A stretch of DNA of 64,000 nt from Aquimarina brevivitae (GTDB taxonomy: Bacteria > Bacteroidota > Bacteroidia > Flavobacteriales > Flavobacteriaceae), in contig NZ_SGXE01000007.1 in NCBI RefSeq assembly GCF_004216895.1, positions 62,001 through 126,000 of the forward strand. Direction: 5' to 3'. A program made the position numbers and the translations under genes. Below, in pieces: positions 54,012 through 63,593 of the stretch. The stretch's first letter is position 1. Every line of letters begins with the position of its first letter. Under the pieces are notes generated by a model that was not told the origin of the DNA, ran no database searches, and saw nothing but the letters and a program-made list of their open reading frames with translations.

Positions 54012-56214
54012 CAAAATCAAGTTCTTTTAATAGTAATTCATCGATGGTTTTATAATATACATTTTGCTGATCTATGGCTGGTTCAGCCTGCGGTATTACC
54101 TGCAAGAGATCTTTATGAATTTTATCGATCGCTACAGTTTTAAATGATTTTGTATCCAAACTATTTTTTAAGCGTTGAAGCGTACTCAAATATTTACCGG
54201 GATTACGGATAGCTTCTTCCGCCAATTCATCAGCTGCTTTTTCTACTACATTAAAATCAAATTTTACCTCTTCTTTAGTATCTTTTTGTTGTAATAGATT
54301 GATCAATTTTTTGATGTACACGTATTTTTCATCCTTCGTCAAATTTTGTTGTTCTCGTTTTGTTTTGATATCCTCTAGCTCTCCTGTAAGTCGCTTTTCC
54401 TCTTTAATCGGTGGTGGATCAAAACCAATACGGTGAACATAGATCCTAGCACTATTTTTAATTTCTTTTATCAATTTTAGCGCACGGTATTGATAGGGTA
54501 ATGACTTTTGTGGCTGATATAGTCTTAAATATAGTTCAGCATCCCACATTTCATTAAGCGCTTGTCGTAGTTTACTCTTTAAGGATTGGGTAAACAATGT
54601 CGATTCCTCAGGATCATCATGGTTATGCAAATATTCGGACAAAGGATCATCCGCTGAATTTTCGGTTTCATCGCTATGGTTTTCTTCGTGATGGGCGTGT
54701 CCTTCCTCGTGATCGTGGTCGTGGGTATAAGCAGCTAGCGGATCTTCCTTACTTTTTTCTGAGGCATCAGGCGTTTCAGACTCTGTGATTTCCACTCCCG
54801 GACCGTATTCGGCCTCATCTCCCATAAACTCTCCGTATTTTAAACGAAGTACCTTTTGATCGTATCCTAATTCGTTGCTTTTTGATTTGAACTCTTTGGT
54901 GGTAAGCTTAGCTTTAGATGCTATTAATTTTTCGGTATCAATAATAATCTGGCGTTGACTTCTAAAATACTCGGGCATCAGGTCAACCCCCATCGTGCCC
55001 TGAACCGCAAATTGATCCCTAACCGTATCTCTAATCACAGCAAAATAGGTTTCACTACGCGTATAATTGGGTGTTGGTTTTTTAGTATCCACGGCTTCCA
55101 CATAAAAATACAATTCATCCCCAGGTGTCATTTTTAGGGCTTCTAATTCAATTCTTTTATTGAGATCGAGTTGTTTTGCATATTTAGAGACAGGAGTTGA
55201 AAACCGAAGTTTCTCTTCTCTAAATTTAACGGATTCACCAGATCCCTTGCTCACCGTGGCGATAATATAGGCATCCTCGATTCCGTAATCGTCTTTAAGT
55301 TCAGCTTGTAACTCAATAATTTTGGTATCTGTATAGTCAAATTGTGTATACTCCTCTAGATTCTTAAGCGTTACCACGGGCGGATTATCCTGATAAACTT
55401 CAATAGCAAAAAGATCCGACACATATTCTAAACCTAATCTATAGAATTTAAAACTATAAAACCCAGATTTATCTATCGAAGTACCATAGGTATAACTTTC
55501 ATTTTGCAACTGAAATTTTCGACGCCTATCTAGTCGTTCTATAAATACAGAATCAATAGACTGATCAAATTGTAGCCTCCAGCTAAGTTTAGACCCTTCT
55601 AAAACCTTGCAGTTCATAGTTGACGATAATGTCGCCTTTTTGTTGGTGTAGTTAGGGTAAACAATGCGCAAGGATTGTTCTATAATTTTAGGAGCACGAA
55701 TTTCTTTGGACAGCGTATCTGTAGGTTGTAAAGTTATACGGTTTTCTTCTGTTTGTTGAGTTGTATTCGTAGTCCTTAGTTGTATTCCAGAAGCCACTAA
55801 CAGTGCCACGATCAGCGATGTAAAAACTAAAACTCCAAAAAGCTTCCATATCGTTTTATACGGAAAAATAGTTGTGATCCGTTGCCGTACAATTTTGACC
55901 GTTTTCGATTTTTGAATTCTTGCAAGATCTGATAATTCTGAATCCTTTACCAGTAATAAATCAGCACTATAATGAATAGCTTCAACTTTAGTATTTATGT
56001 AGTGTACCGATTTTTGATCATTATATTGCCAGGGTTTAATAATCCATAGAGTGATTAAAAGAGAGCCTATTAATATCAAAGAAATAATGATTGGCGGAAC
56101 AGCCAAAACATACAGTAGGATGGGTAAAGCTATGGGGTAACTAACAGCTTCAAGCCATTTTAAAAACCGCCATTTCAAAGCAAAATTATGTACCATCGCT
56201 GCTTCACTCATCAC
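54004..56214 (-). CDS. DUF4175-like membrane protein with histidine-rich segment
   Basis: A 736-residue protein with two or three N-terminal helices (about 22-60 and 125-145) and a long extracytoplasmic part. LRIVYPNYTNKKATLSS and the coiled-coil stretches (ELEDIKTKREQQNLTKDEKY) are typical of these operon proteins. A striking segment at about 495-533 is rich in His and acidic residues (THDHDHEEGHAHHEENHSDE). It could bind metal ions; this is inference. The C-terminal end overlaps the start of the next gene by 8 bases. The family is probably DUF4175. Confidence 0.75.
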   Translation of the reverse strand: MMSEAAMVHNFALKWRFLKWLEAVSYPIALPILLYVLAVPPIIISLILIGSLLITLWIIKPWQYNDQKSVHYINTKVEAIHYSADLLLVKDSELSDLARIQKSKTVKIVRQRITTIFPYKTIWKLFGVLVFTSLIVALLVASGIQLRTTNTTQQTEENRITLQPTDTLSKEIRAPKIIEQSLRIVYPNYTNKKATLSSTMNCKVLEGSKLSWRLQFDQSIDSVFIERLDRRRKFQLQNESYTYGTSIDKSGFYSFKFYRLGLEYVSDLFAIEVYQDNPPVVTLKNLEEYTQFDYTDTKIIELQAELKDDYGIEDAYIIATVSKGSGESVKFREEKLRFSTPVSKYAKQLDLNKRIELEALKMTPGDELYFYVEAVDTKKPTPNYTRSETYFAVIRDTVRDQFAVQGTMGVDLMPEYFRSQRQIIIDTEKLIASKAKLTTKEFKSKSNELGYDQKVLRLKYGEFMGDEAEYGPGVEITESETPDASEKSKEDPLAAYTHDHDHEEGHAHHEENHSDETENSADDPLSEYLHNHDDPEESTLFTQSLKSKLRQALNEMWDAELYLRLYQPQKSLPYQYRALKLIKEIKNSARIYVHRIGFDPPPIKEEKRLTGELEDIKTKREQQNLTKDEKYVYIKKLINLLQQKDTKEEVKFDFNVVEKAADELAEEAIRNPGKYLSTLQRLKNSLDTKSFKTVAIDKIHKDLLQVIPQAEPAIDQQNVYYKTIDELLLKELDFDE

Positions 56215-56215
56215 G

Positions 56216-57505
56216 CTACTGTTTTTTATACATTGCTAAGATCCGTTCTACCATGAAAATTACTACAATAGCTAGCCAAAACCAAGAAGACAAACTCAAG
56301 GTATCAATCATTTGGTAGTTTTTATTCAATTTTCGATGCTTCGATTCGGGTTTAAATTGTTCCTGATCCAAGCTGCGCTGATCCATATTAGATACTAAAG
56401 GTTCAATTGCTTCATATGGGTGTAACAAGGTCGCTATTTGGGTTGCGAAATTTTTATCAATACTGTTTTCTTTAGTTAACGCGGCTGTTAGGTAATACCT
56501 ATTTGGCTGATGAGATGCCTCGATAATCAAATTCGCTAGTGGATCTGGTTTAAAAATTAAAACCGGAATGGAGTCCATCGCTGGCGCGGCAGTTTGATCT
56601 AGCCAAATTAGTAAATCGCAATTTGATATAGCATCACTTTCTTTATTAATATTTGAAATATCAATAATGCTACTGGTATAAGTCGCTATAGCTTTGAGAC
56701 TAGCTTTTATAAATTTAACCTGACTTTGTAAACTATCTGAAGCATGAATGTTAACGATAAGCTTATCTCTCTTCAATAAGGGCAACGCTTTGTTATTCAA
56801 CTGCAAGCTATCTTTACCAAATTCCTTGAGCTCCTTTTTTTGAAGTTTTGATTTTTGAAATTGTAAATTATGATTACGTAGAATTGCCTTCCAAGCTACA
56901 AACTCTTCTTCTTGTTGCATCACAGCAAAGGTTTCACTACTGGAAGCTTTTTTGGGATCGATTTTAATCCAATTTATTTTTTTAGATAATTCCGGACGTT
57001 TACCTTTAATTCCTGTCACTAAACCTTTGCTGAGTACTATGATACTATCTGTTGGCAACTGGTTTAGTTTTGGTACTACTTGCCAATAATCAGGAGGATG
57101 TACATCTAAAACAGCGACATCCACTGAACTATCATACCGAGGTAAGTCGGGCTGTAATAACCTAACATCATAGTTTGATTCAGCAGCCGTAATTATGTTA
57201 TTCACACCCTGATCATTAAGTAAAGAAGGTTCAATGATGTATGTAAGTGTCAATCGTTCTTTATTGCCTTGTATGACCGGTTGTGCTATGGCTAGCACGA
57301 TCAATCCAACTATTAATAACCTAAGCAGTAACAGAAGAAGTTCATTTAACTGTATGCTACTTGCTCTTTTTGTTTCTGAGGCTTGCAGGTTTTGAATACT
57401 TCCTATTTTTATCACCTTTCCTTCTTTTTTGCTCCACAAATGAATGATGATAGGTACTGCCAAACCTAACAACCCCCATAAATATGTAGGAAACAAAAAT
57501 TGCAT
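56216..57505 (-). CDS. BatA-type aerotolerance-regulator domain protein
   Basis: A 429-residue protein whose first 80 residues contain the BatA double-helix domain: MQFLFPTYLWGLLGLAVPII HLW-type start, then LNELLLLLLRLLIVGLIVLA. The rest is a large extracytoplasmic domain with a C-terminal anchor (FWLAIVVIFMVERILAMYKK). The start ATG overlaps the last base of the DUF58 stop (TAATG), and it ends 1 base before the next gene, so translation is coupled. No vWA domain is obvious here. Role in the MoxR complex is inferred from position. Confidence 0.85.
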   Translation of the reverse strand: MQFLFPTYLWGLLGLAVPIIIHLWSKKEGKVIKIGSIQNLQASETKRASSIQLNELLLLLLRLLIVGLIVLAIAQPVIQGNKERLTLTYIIEPSLLNDQGVNNIITAAESNYDVRLLQPDLPRYDSSVDVAVLDVHPPDYWQVVPKLNQLPTDSIIVLSKGLVTGIKGKRPELSKKINWIKIDPKKASSSETFAVMQQEEEFVAWKAILRNHNLQFQKSKLQKKELKEFGKDSLQLNNKALPLLKRDKLIVNIHASDSLQSQVKFIKASLKAIATYTSSIIDISNINKESDAISNCDLLIWLDQTAAPAMDSIPVLIFKPDPLANLIIEASHQPNRYYLTAALTKENSIDKNFATQIATLLHPYEAIEPLVSNMDQRSLDQEQFKPESKHRKLNKNYQMIDTLSLSSWFWLAIVVIFMVERILAMYKKQ

Positions 57506-58404
57506 TAGTGTAATCTATTACGTTGTTTAACAAAATGATGAATTACCTCAGAGATATTATCATCTAATGAAATGGTGTGATAACCGATTGCCCGATCAGC
57601 TAGCTCTTTTTTGTGTAATGCTATAGATTTTTCCCAGTTTTTGACGTACTGCTGGCGAGATGCATTGGCATCCACTTTAATTCGCTTACCGGTTTCTAAA
57701 TCTTCAAAAGTTACCACCCCTTGATATCCTAAATTCTGTTCTTTTTTTGATATTAAATGCAACACTAAAACTTCATTTCTTAGTGTTTTGAGCTCCTTTA
57801 AAAACTTACTCAACTCCCCATGTTCTTGATACATATCGGTAATAAAGAAAATAAGTTCTTTTTTCCCTCTTGAATGTAGCGTAGCGCTGGCAGAAGATTC
57901 TTTTGGCCAAATGCCTTCACTAGTAATGGTAAGCAAGGCCTGAAGAAACCTGTTGTAATGTTGCTTATTAATTTTGGGATACAACTTAATTTCAGATGTA
58001 TTGTTTAATGCATAAACCCCTATTTCATCACCTTGTTTATTTGACAAGTAACCCAAGGTTGCCGCTAAAACCTTAGCATACTCTAATTTACTAATCTCAT
58101 TTTCTTTAAAGGACATGGAAGCACTAGCATCGATAATGAACTTTACCACTACATTAGAATCCTGTTCTGCTTGTTTAATATAGTATCGCGTAGATCTGGC
58201 CAGCATTTTCCAATCCAAAAGTCTCAAATCATCCCCTGGTTCATAATTTCGATACTGGCTAAACTCCATACCTGAAGCTGTTTTTTTACTATGATGAATC
58301 CCCGAATAAAAACGATCTACTATGACCCTAGCGATTAGGGCTAATCCGGATACACTATTTATAATATCCGGTACAAGTAGCGATTTGTAATTGTTGGAGT
58401 TCAC
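57505..58404 (-). CDS. DUF58 domain protein with vWA-like core
   Basis: A 299-residue protein. GTG 58404 starts directly after the MoxR stop. The DUF58 signature FSQYRNYEPGDDLRLLDWKM (about 48-67) is followed by a vWA-like domain with a metal-ion motif DASASM (92-97), where D, S and S align with the D-x-S-x-S site. ELIFFITDMYQEHG is a further vWA strand. These proteins work with MoxR AAA+ ATPases in membrane-protein complex assembly or stress tolerance. No membrane helix is evident. Confidence 0.92.
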   Translation of the reverse strand: MNSNNYKSLLVPDIINSVSGLALIARVIVDRFYSGIHHSKKTASGMEFSQYRNYEPGDDLRLLDWKMLARSTRYYIKQAEQDSNVVVKFIIDASASMSFKENEISKLEYAKVLAATLGYLSNKQGDEIGVYALNNTSEIKLYPKINKQHYNRFLQALLTITSEGIWPKESSASATLHSRGKKELIFFITDMYQEHGELSKFLKELKTLRNEVLVLHLISKKEQNLGYQGVVTFEDLETGKRIKVDANASRQQYVKNWEKSIALHKKELADRAIGYHTISLDDNISEVIHHFVKQRNRLH

Positions 58405-59406
58405 TTATGCGGTTAATTGAGTTGAATTTAAGATCTGGGTAGTTACATCATCAGCAGTAATCCCTTCTGCTTCGGCTCTAAAATTGATAATAATTCTATG
58501 GCGTAATACTGGGTACGCTACTTCTTTAATATCTGTTGGTAGTACTGAAGTTCTACCGCTCAGTAAAGCCTTGGCTTTTGCGGTTACAATCATGGCCTGA
58601 CCCGCTCTAGGACCAGCACCCCACTCTACCCAGTTTTTCACATAATCGTTTGTGGTACTATCTGGCCGTGTCGCCCTAACTACATTACTTACATACTGTA
58701 CTAATTCATCGCTTATCGGAACTTCTTTTACCAAGTTTTGCAGTCGAATTATTTCCTCCCCTGTAATTACCCTATTAATTTCTTTTTTCTGGATTCCGGT
58801 AGTAGCTTTTAAGATTTCTATTTCTTCGGTCGCTGTGGGATACTTCACCTTTATATATAGTAAAAAACGGTCTTGCTGTGCTTCGGGTAGCACAAAAGTA
58901 CCTGATTGTTCGATCGGATTTTGGGTAGCTAAAATGAAAAAGGGCTTGTCTAATTCATAGGTTTGATTGGCATAAGTCACCTCAAACTCCTGCATGGCTT
59001 CAAGTAGTGCTGCCTGTGTTTTAGGAGGTGTTCTATTGATTTCATCCGCTAAGATTATATTCGAAAAAATAGGACCTTTGTTAAAGGCAAAGAATTTCTT
59101 TCCTGTAGTATGATCTTCTTCCAAAATTTCGGTACCAATAATATCAGAAGGCATTAAATCTGGAGTAAATTGTATCCGTTTAAATTTAAGATCTATAGCT
59201 TGCGCTAAGGTCCTAATCATTAGGGTTTTTGCTAATCCAGGAACGCCCTCTAATAAGGCATGTCCTCCTGCCAAAAAAGTAATTAGCAATTGATCGACGA
59301 TCGCCTCTTGCCCTATGATAATTTTACCAATCTCCATTTTTAGCTGGCTTAGCTTGTCAACCAAACTATTAACTTCTTGTTCTATACTTTTTAAATCTTT
59401 GCTCAT
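58405..59406 (-). CDS. MoxR family AAA+ ATPase
   Basis: A 333-residue ATPase. ATG 59406 (MSKDLKSIEQ) is chosen; two upstream codons from TTG add nothing. Walker A is GVPGLAKT (54-61), Walker B IILADEINRTPPKTQAALLE, and the sensor region QNPIEQSGTFVLPEAQQDRF all match the MoxR class. It presumably remodels or assembles the vWA-type proteins encoded downstream. The gene lies 10 bp from the DUF4159 gene upstream and abuts the DUF58 gene downstream. Confidence 0.96.
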   Translation of the reverse strand: MSKDLKSIEQEVNSLVDKLSQLKMEIGKIIIGQEAIVDQLLITFLAGGHALLEGVPGLAKTLMIRTLAQAIDLKFKRIQFTPDLMPSDIIGTEILEEDHTTGKKFFAFNKGPIFSNIILADEINRTPPKTQAALLEAMQEFEVTYANQTYELDKPFFILATQNPIEQSGTFVLPEAQQDRFLLYIKVKYPTATEEIEILKATTGIQKKEINRVITGEEIIRLQNLVKEVPISDELVQYVSNVVRATRPDSTTNDYVKNWVEWGAGPRAGQAMIVTAKAKALLSGRTSVLPTDIKEVAYPVLRHRIIINFRAEAEGITADDVTTQILNSTQLTA

Positions 59407-59416
59407 ATTCAATTAC

Positions 59417-60037
59417 TTATGACATCATCGCATACATTACGATATTGACCCCAAATCGTGTATTATCAATTTTATACCATCGTTTATTTCTAAAATCATA
59501 ATCCCACTCGCATCCATAGTCTTTATTACTAAATAGTACTCCGATCCTTCCATCAACCTCTATAGCTTTTAGATAATCATGTACCAAATCATCTCCCCAC
59601 CCATTGAGCTCCTGAGAAGTGGTAGGTGGCCCATCTTCAAATTCAAAAAATGAAGTATATATTTCGTGATTATTCGGAATTTTTTTTAACTCATCTTTAC
59701 CAAAGATTTCGTCCATCTGTCTCACAAAAGATTTGGAAAATAATCCGTCTATATCGTGATTACAATCATCCACAAAAACAAATCCACCATTGTTGACATA
59801 AGCTTTGAAATTTTCTTTTTCCTTTTTTGTAAACTGTACTAATTTATGCCCTGATAAATAACAAAAAGGACTTTTAAAAATTTCATCGCTGCTTAAAGGA
59901 ATAATCTTTTCTTGGGTATCAACAGGTAGGGTGGTATACTCCACTAAAGAGTTTAACAGATTGGATGGCATACGCTGATCTACATCCCAATCTCCTGACT
60001 CATACTGCAATCTGGTAAAAAAAAACTGACTATTCAA
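59417..60037 (-). CDS. DUF4159 domain protein
   Basis: A 206-residue protein, first gene of the MoxR operon. FTRLQYESGDWDVDQRMPSN and NGGFVFVDDCNHDIDGLFS are DUF4159 features. The start is TTG 60037, since a stop codon lies 15 bases upstream in frame; the usual secretion signal of many DUF4159 proteins is missing, so this one appears cytoplasmic or start-shortened. The glutaminase-like fold is expected. It precedes MoxR by 10 bp. Confidence 0.82.
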   Translation of the reverse strand: MNSQFFFTRLQYESGDWDVDQRMPSNLLNSLVEYTTLPVDTQEKIIPLSSDEIFKSPFCYLSGHKLVQFTKKEKENFKAYVNNGGFVFVDDCNHDIDGLFSKSFVRQMDEIFGKDELKKIPNNHEIYTSFFEFEDGPPTTSQELNGWGDDLVHDYLKAIEVDGRIGVLFSNKDYGCEWDYDFRNKRWYKIDNTRFGVNIVMYAMMS

Positions 60038-60060
60038 TAGTATTTTAAACTAAAAACAAG

Positions 60061-60094
60061 CACACTTAGTCCTGCAGTTGCAAGACTAAGTGTG
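60061..60094 (-). terminator. Terminator after pmbA
   Basis: A perfect 11-bp stem (CACACTTAGTC / GACTAAGTGTG) around a 12-base loop. On the minus strand it is followed by CTTGTTTTTAG. It separates the tldD-pmbA pair from the MoxR operon. Confidence 0.88.
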
Positions 60095-60113
60095 TTGAAT
60101 ATTGTTATGACTT

Positions 60114-61430
60114 CTAAACTGCGTCGGATAAACTTGTAAAGGTAAAGTCTCGTATTTTCATATACGGAACCAGGTTACCGTCAATCCTAACTTGCTTTCC
60201 TAATTTTTCTAGGTTATTAAGCATAATAATAGGACTCTCATTAAATCTGAAGTTCTTTACAGGGTGCTTAATCTTACCATTTTCGATATAAAACGTTCCA
60301 TCTCTGGTCAGCCCAGTATATAGTAACGTTTGTGGGTCTACTCCTCTGATATACCATAATCGAGTTACTAAAATCCCTTTTTTGGTATCTTTAATTAAAT
60401 CTTCCAAGGAAGCATCGCCACCTTCCATAATAAAGTTAGATGGAAAAGGAACCGGATTTACGCCTTTTTCTTTTGCCCAGTATCTACTATAGGCTAGATT
60501 CTTTACGGCGCCGTTTTCAATCCATTGCATCTTTTTAACCGGCTGTCCAGAACCATCCCAAGTACCTGTAGGAACCCGAGGATCCAGAGGGTCTGACCAA
60601 ATATTGACACGTTCATCTACAATTTTTTCTCCTAATTTGGTTCCGCCTCCTTCTTTAGACATAAAGCTTCTTCCTTCATCTGCAGTACGTGCATCAAAGG
60701 CTCTACCCATATTACCTAATAGCCCTACGGACGCAGCGGGTTCCAAAATCACTGTATATTTTCCAGGCTCAATTGCCTTTGCCTTACTCGACATTATAGC
60801 CTTATCAATTGCCACTTTAGAAGCCTCTGCTGCATCAAATTGCGTAATATCGTTATAGTCTCTAGTTACCCAACCAGATCCAGTACCGTCTTTTGTACGC
60901 ATGGTAACGGTAAAATCCATATTGGTGGACTTATTATAGGCAAACAATCCATTAGAATTTAGCATAGCGCTAAATCCAGCAGAATCATTAAAAAACCCAG
61001 CAGCGGTTACATCCTTTGCTGCGGCAGGATTAATACTCTTTGCCGCAACTTCCGCTCTATATTCTGGAGAGACGTTGGCTGTTGACTCCTTAAAGGTTAA
61101 CGAGTCATCATAGGTTTGTGGTCCAAGTGGATCCATGAATTCTGGGCTTTCTGGTGAAAGCTTAGCCAACTCCTCCGCTCTGCGTACTACCTTTTCTAAG
61201 GATTTATCATCGAACTCATCTATAGTAGCTGTTCCTGATTTTTTTCCAAAATTTGATTGGACAACCAAAGTTTGGTTTGATCTATGTCCTGAAGTGGTTA
61301 CTGTATTTCTGGCGTATCGAATATTACCACTTTCGCTTCCGCTCATATTGATCACACAACCATCAGCTTTAGAAAAACTGAGGGCTTTTTCCATGATCTG
61401 TTTCGCTTCTTCTTTTGTATATATTGCCAT
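60114..61430 (-). CDS. pmbA: TldD/PmbA family protein (PmbA/TldE-like partner)
   Basis: A 438-residue protein of the TldD/PmbA family, shorter than TldD and lacking HExxxH. It opens with SFSKADGCVINMSGSESGNI and shows the later family stretch ARTADEGRSFMSKEGGGTKLGEKIVDERVN in part. It ends with the family C-terminus MKIRDFTFTSLSDAV. In the E. coli complex PmbA (TldE) is the non-catalytic partner of TldD in a peptidase that unfolds and cleaves small peptides. No signal peptide is visible, in contrast with the neighbouring TldD. It lies 29 bp after tldD on the same strand. Confidence 0.93.
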   Translation of the reverse strand: MAIYTKEEAKQIMEKALSFSKADGCVINMSGSESGNIRYARNTVTTSGHRSNQTLVVQSNFGKKSGTATIDEFDDKSLEKVVRRAEELAKLSPESPEFMDPLGPQTYDDSLTFKESTANVSPEYRAEVAAKSINPAAAKDVTAAGFFNDSAGFSAMLNSNGLFAYNKSTNMDFTVTMRTKDGTGSGWVTRDYNDITQFDAAEASKVAIDKAIMSSKAKAIEPGKYTVILEPAASVGLLGNMGRAFDARTADEGRSFMSKEGGGTKLGEKIVDERVNIWSDPLDPRVPTGTWDGSGQPVKKMQWIENGAVKNLAYSRYWAKEKGVNPVPFPSNFIMEGGDASLEDLIKDTKKGILVTRLWYIRGVDPQTLLYTGLTRDGTFYIENGKIKHPVKNFRFNESPIIMLNNLEKLGKQVRIDGNLVPYMKIRDFTFTSLSDAV

Positions 61431-61459
61431 GATGTTTTTTAATTTGAAATGAACAAAAA

Positions 61460-63100
61460 TTAAATTTTTCTTCCGGTGTTGATTACATTGACGCCATTAA
61501 AACGTGCTGTAGAACTACCATGTGAAACCGCACTTACCTGAGAAGGTTGCCCTTTACCGTCAAAGAATGATCCGAATAATCTATAATCACTCTCATCACA
61601 TATCTTAACACAAGAATTCCAAAACTCCTGTGTATTTGACTGATAGGCTACATCATCAAGCATACCTACAATCTTTCCGTCTTTAATTTCATAAAAAACC
61701 GTTCCTCCAAATTGGAAATTATAACGCTGTTGATCAATAGAATACGATCCTCTACCAGCGATATAGATTCCTTTTTCTACATCTTTGATCATATCATCAA
61801 TTGAATACTTTTCTTTTCCAGGTTCTAAGGAAACGTTTGGCATACGTTGAAACTGTACGTCATTCCAGCTTTGTGCATAACAACAACCGTGAGATTCATT
61901 TTGATCAATCATATGCACCTGATCTCTAATCGCTTGATAATTAACTAAAACTCCATCGCGTACCAAATCCCATTTCTTAGTTTTTACACCTTCATCATCA
62001 TAACCTACAGCCCCTAAAGAACCAGGCTGTACTTTATCCGCAACTAGGTTAACGATATTACTACCGTATTCAAAATCTTTTGATTTCCATTTATCAAGGG
62101 TTGCGAAACTTGTTCCTGCATAGTTAGCTTCGTAGCCAAGAACTCTATCTAACTCCAGCGGATGTCCAACAGATTCATGAATCGTTAATCCTAAATGATT
62201 AGGCTCTAAAACGAGATCATATTTACCTGCTTCAACTGACTTAGCCGTTAACATTTGCTTGGCTTGCTTAGCAGCCATTGTAGCATCCTCAATGATATCA
62301 TAGCTGTTACGATATAAGATTAAATCATCTGGTCCCTTAATCTTTTCACTAGCCAATCCATCCATATATTCATAACCCATTCCCATTGGCGCGCTTAAAG
62401 CCTGACGGGATTTGAACTTTCCTGTGGAACGATCAATAGCAGTCACCCCAAATGTTGGCCAAATACGATGAACATCCTGATCGATATAAGATCCTTCGGT
62501 AGAAGCAAAATACTTTTGCTCGTTGACCATAAATAGTGCCGAGTTTACAAAGTTAGCACCGTTCTGTTGAGCAGCTGCGTTGGCACTTAATAAAAGGTCT
62601 ACTTTTTCTGATACTGGAACTTCTTTGAAATCCTTTTTAATTGGAGTTTTCCAGGTCACCTCACCGTGAGATTCTACGGGAGCCAATTTCACTTCTTCCT
62701 TTTGGATTTTAGCGTTGGCTTTAGCGATGGCTACTGCTTGATTGGTAGCTTTTTTAATACCGTCATCAGATACATTGTTGGTGGAGGCAAATCCCCAGGT
62801 ACCGTTGGCTATAACACGAATACCAACTCCAAAAGATTCTGTATTGACAACATTTTGCACCTTATCCTCTCTAGTGAAAACATATTGATTTAAATACCTA
62901 CCGATACGTACATCTGCATAAGAGGCTCCTAAGGATTTGGCTGTGTTTAATGCCACATCTGCTAAAGCCTTTTTGATAGCTACATCCATTCCTGGATCCA
63001 ACAAGGCTTCTGCAGAAATATTATTTCCTAACAGTAATGAAGGCATCATTAACGCTCCTGCCCCCAAGCCTGCATATTGAACAAATTCTCTCCGTTTCAT
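61460..63100 (-). CDS. tldD: TldD-like metalloprotease with Tat-type signal
   Basis: A 546-residue protein with catalytic metal site HESVGH (about 306-311), a zinc HExxxH followed by PLELDR. Family hallmarks include GSYSIDQQRYNFQFGGTVFY and the C-terminal MVHGSS-like GSSTARFNGVNVI. The N-terminus (MKRREFVQYAGLGAGALMMP) is a twin-arginine-type signal, KRREF plus hydrophobic stretch, with a likely cut after about residue 28. E. coli TldD is cytoplasmic, so export here is notable. First gene of the pair with pmbA. Confidence 0.92.
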   Translation of the reverse strand: MKRREFVQYAGLGAGALMMPSLLLGNNISAEALLDPGMDVAIKKALADVALNTAKSLGASYADVRIGRYLNQYVFTREDKVQNVVNTESFGVGIRVIANGTWGFASTNNVSDDGIKKATNQAVAIAKANAKIQKEEVKLAPVESHGEVTWKTPIKKDFKEVPVSEKVDLLLSANAAAQQNGANFVNSALFMVNEQKYFASTEGSYIDQDVHRIWPTFGVTAIDRSTGKFKSRQALSAPMGMGYEYMDGLASEKIKGPDDLILYRNSYDIIEDATMAAKQAKQMLTAKSVEAGKYDLVLEPNHLGLTIHESVGHPLELDRVLGYEANYAGTSFATLDKWKSKDFEYGSNIVNLVADKVQPGSLGAVGYDDEGVKTKKWDLVRDGVLVNYQAIRDQVHMIDQNESHGCCYAQSWNDVQFQRMPNVSLEPGKEKYSIDDMIKDVEKGIYIAGRGSYSIDQQRYNFQFGGTVFYEIKDGKIVGMLDDVAYQSNTQEFWNSCVKICDESDYRLFGSFFDGKGQPSQVSAVSHGSSTARFNGVNVINTGRKI

Positions 63101-63419
63101 ATTAGCTTGTAAATTTGATTGAGTGAATACTTAATTTATCAGATAAAGTCTTGATATAAATTCTTTACCTGCTCTAAAATAGAAAATAAATCTTATAATA
63201 ATTATGGCTGGTGCTTACGAAAAAAGAGAAGCATTATGTTAAATGTTAGCTCAATACAAAAGTTAAACACTTTTCAAATAACTGAATAACAATGTTTTAA
63301 ATCCATATTTGAAATAAATATGGAAGAATATACTATGAATTTAAAGGCGTGGATACTGCCTTATTTATCTGATTAAAGTTTTGTTAAACTTTGTAAATAA
63401 AATAATAAGAAATATATAT
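63101..63419. other. 319-bp gene-free region upstream of tldD and the small membrane gene
   Basis: No gene is seen. A short palindrome CCATATTT-n-AAATATGG lies near 63302-63322. No promoter box of the TAnnTTTG form could be placed with confidence for either flanking gene. Confidence 0.45.
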
Positions 63420-63560
63420 ATGAAGATGAATTGGTCTAAAAAAAATAGTTGGATTTTGGGTATAGCGGCACTAATTACAATAATAGGAATCGTTACAGGA
63501 TGGTACCTTTTTATTTTTGTTGTACTTCCTCTTGGGTTATTTTTCAATAAAAGAAAATGA
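63420..63560 (+). CDS. Small 46-residue membrane protein
   Basis: ATG 63420 opens a 46-codon frame: MKMNWSKKNSWILGIAALIT, then a hydrophobic stretch (IIGIVTGWYLFIFVVLPLGLF) ending NKRK. Two helices of about 14 and 18 residues are predicted, with basic ends. It looks like a real small membrane protein rather than a chance frame: composition is normal, and it is followed one base later by the bidirectional terminator at 63561. No family is recognised. Confidence 0.5.
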   Translation: MKMNWSKKNSWILGIAALITIIGIVTGWYLFIFVVLPLGLFFNKRK

Positions 63561-63582
63561 GCCTCCTATTCAAATAGGAGGC
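63561..63582. terminator. Bidirectional terminator
   Basis: An 8-bp GC-rich stem (GCCTCCTA / TAGGAGGC) with a six-base loop lies between the small membrane gene and the convergent gene ending at 63594. Confidence 0.75.
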
Positions 63583-63593
63583 ATACCATTAGT

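Noticed and set aside
52254-60037. MoxR operon as a wholly new system
   Set aside because: The gene order DUF4159, MoxR, DUF58, BatA-type, DUF4175-like, membrane protein is a known Bacteroidota arrangement; only the His-rich insert is unusual.
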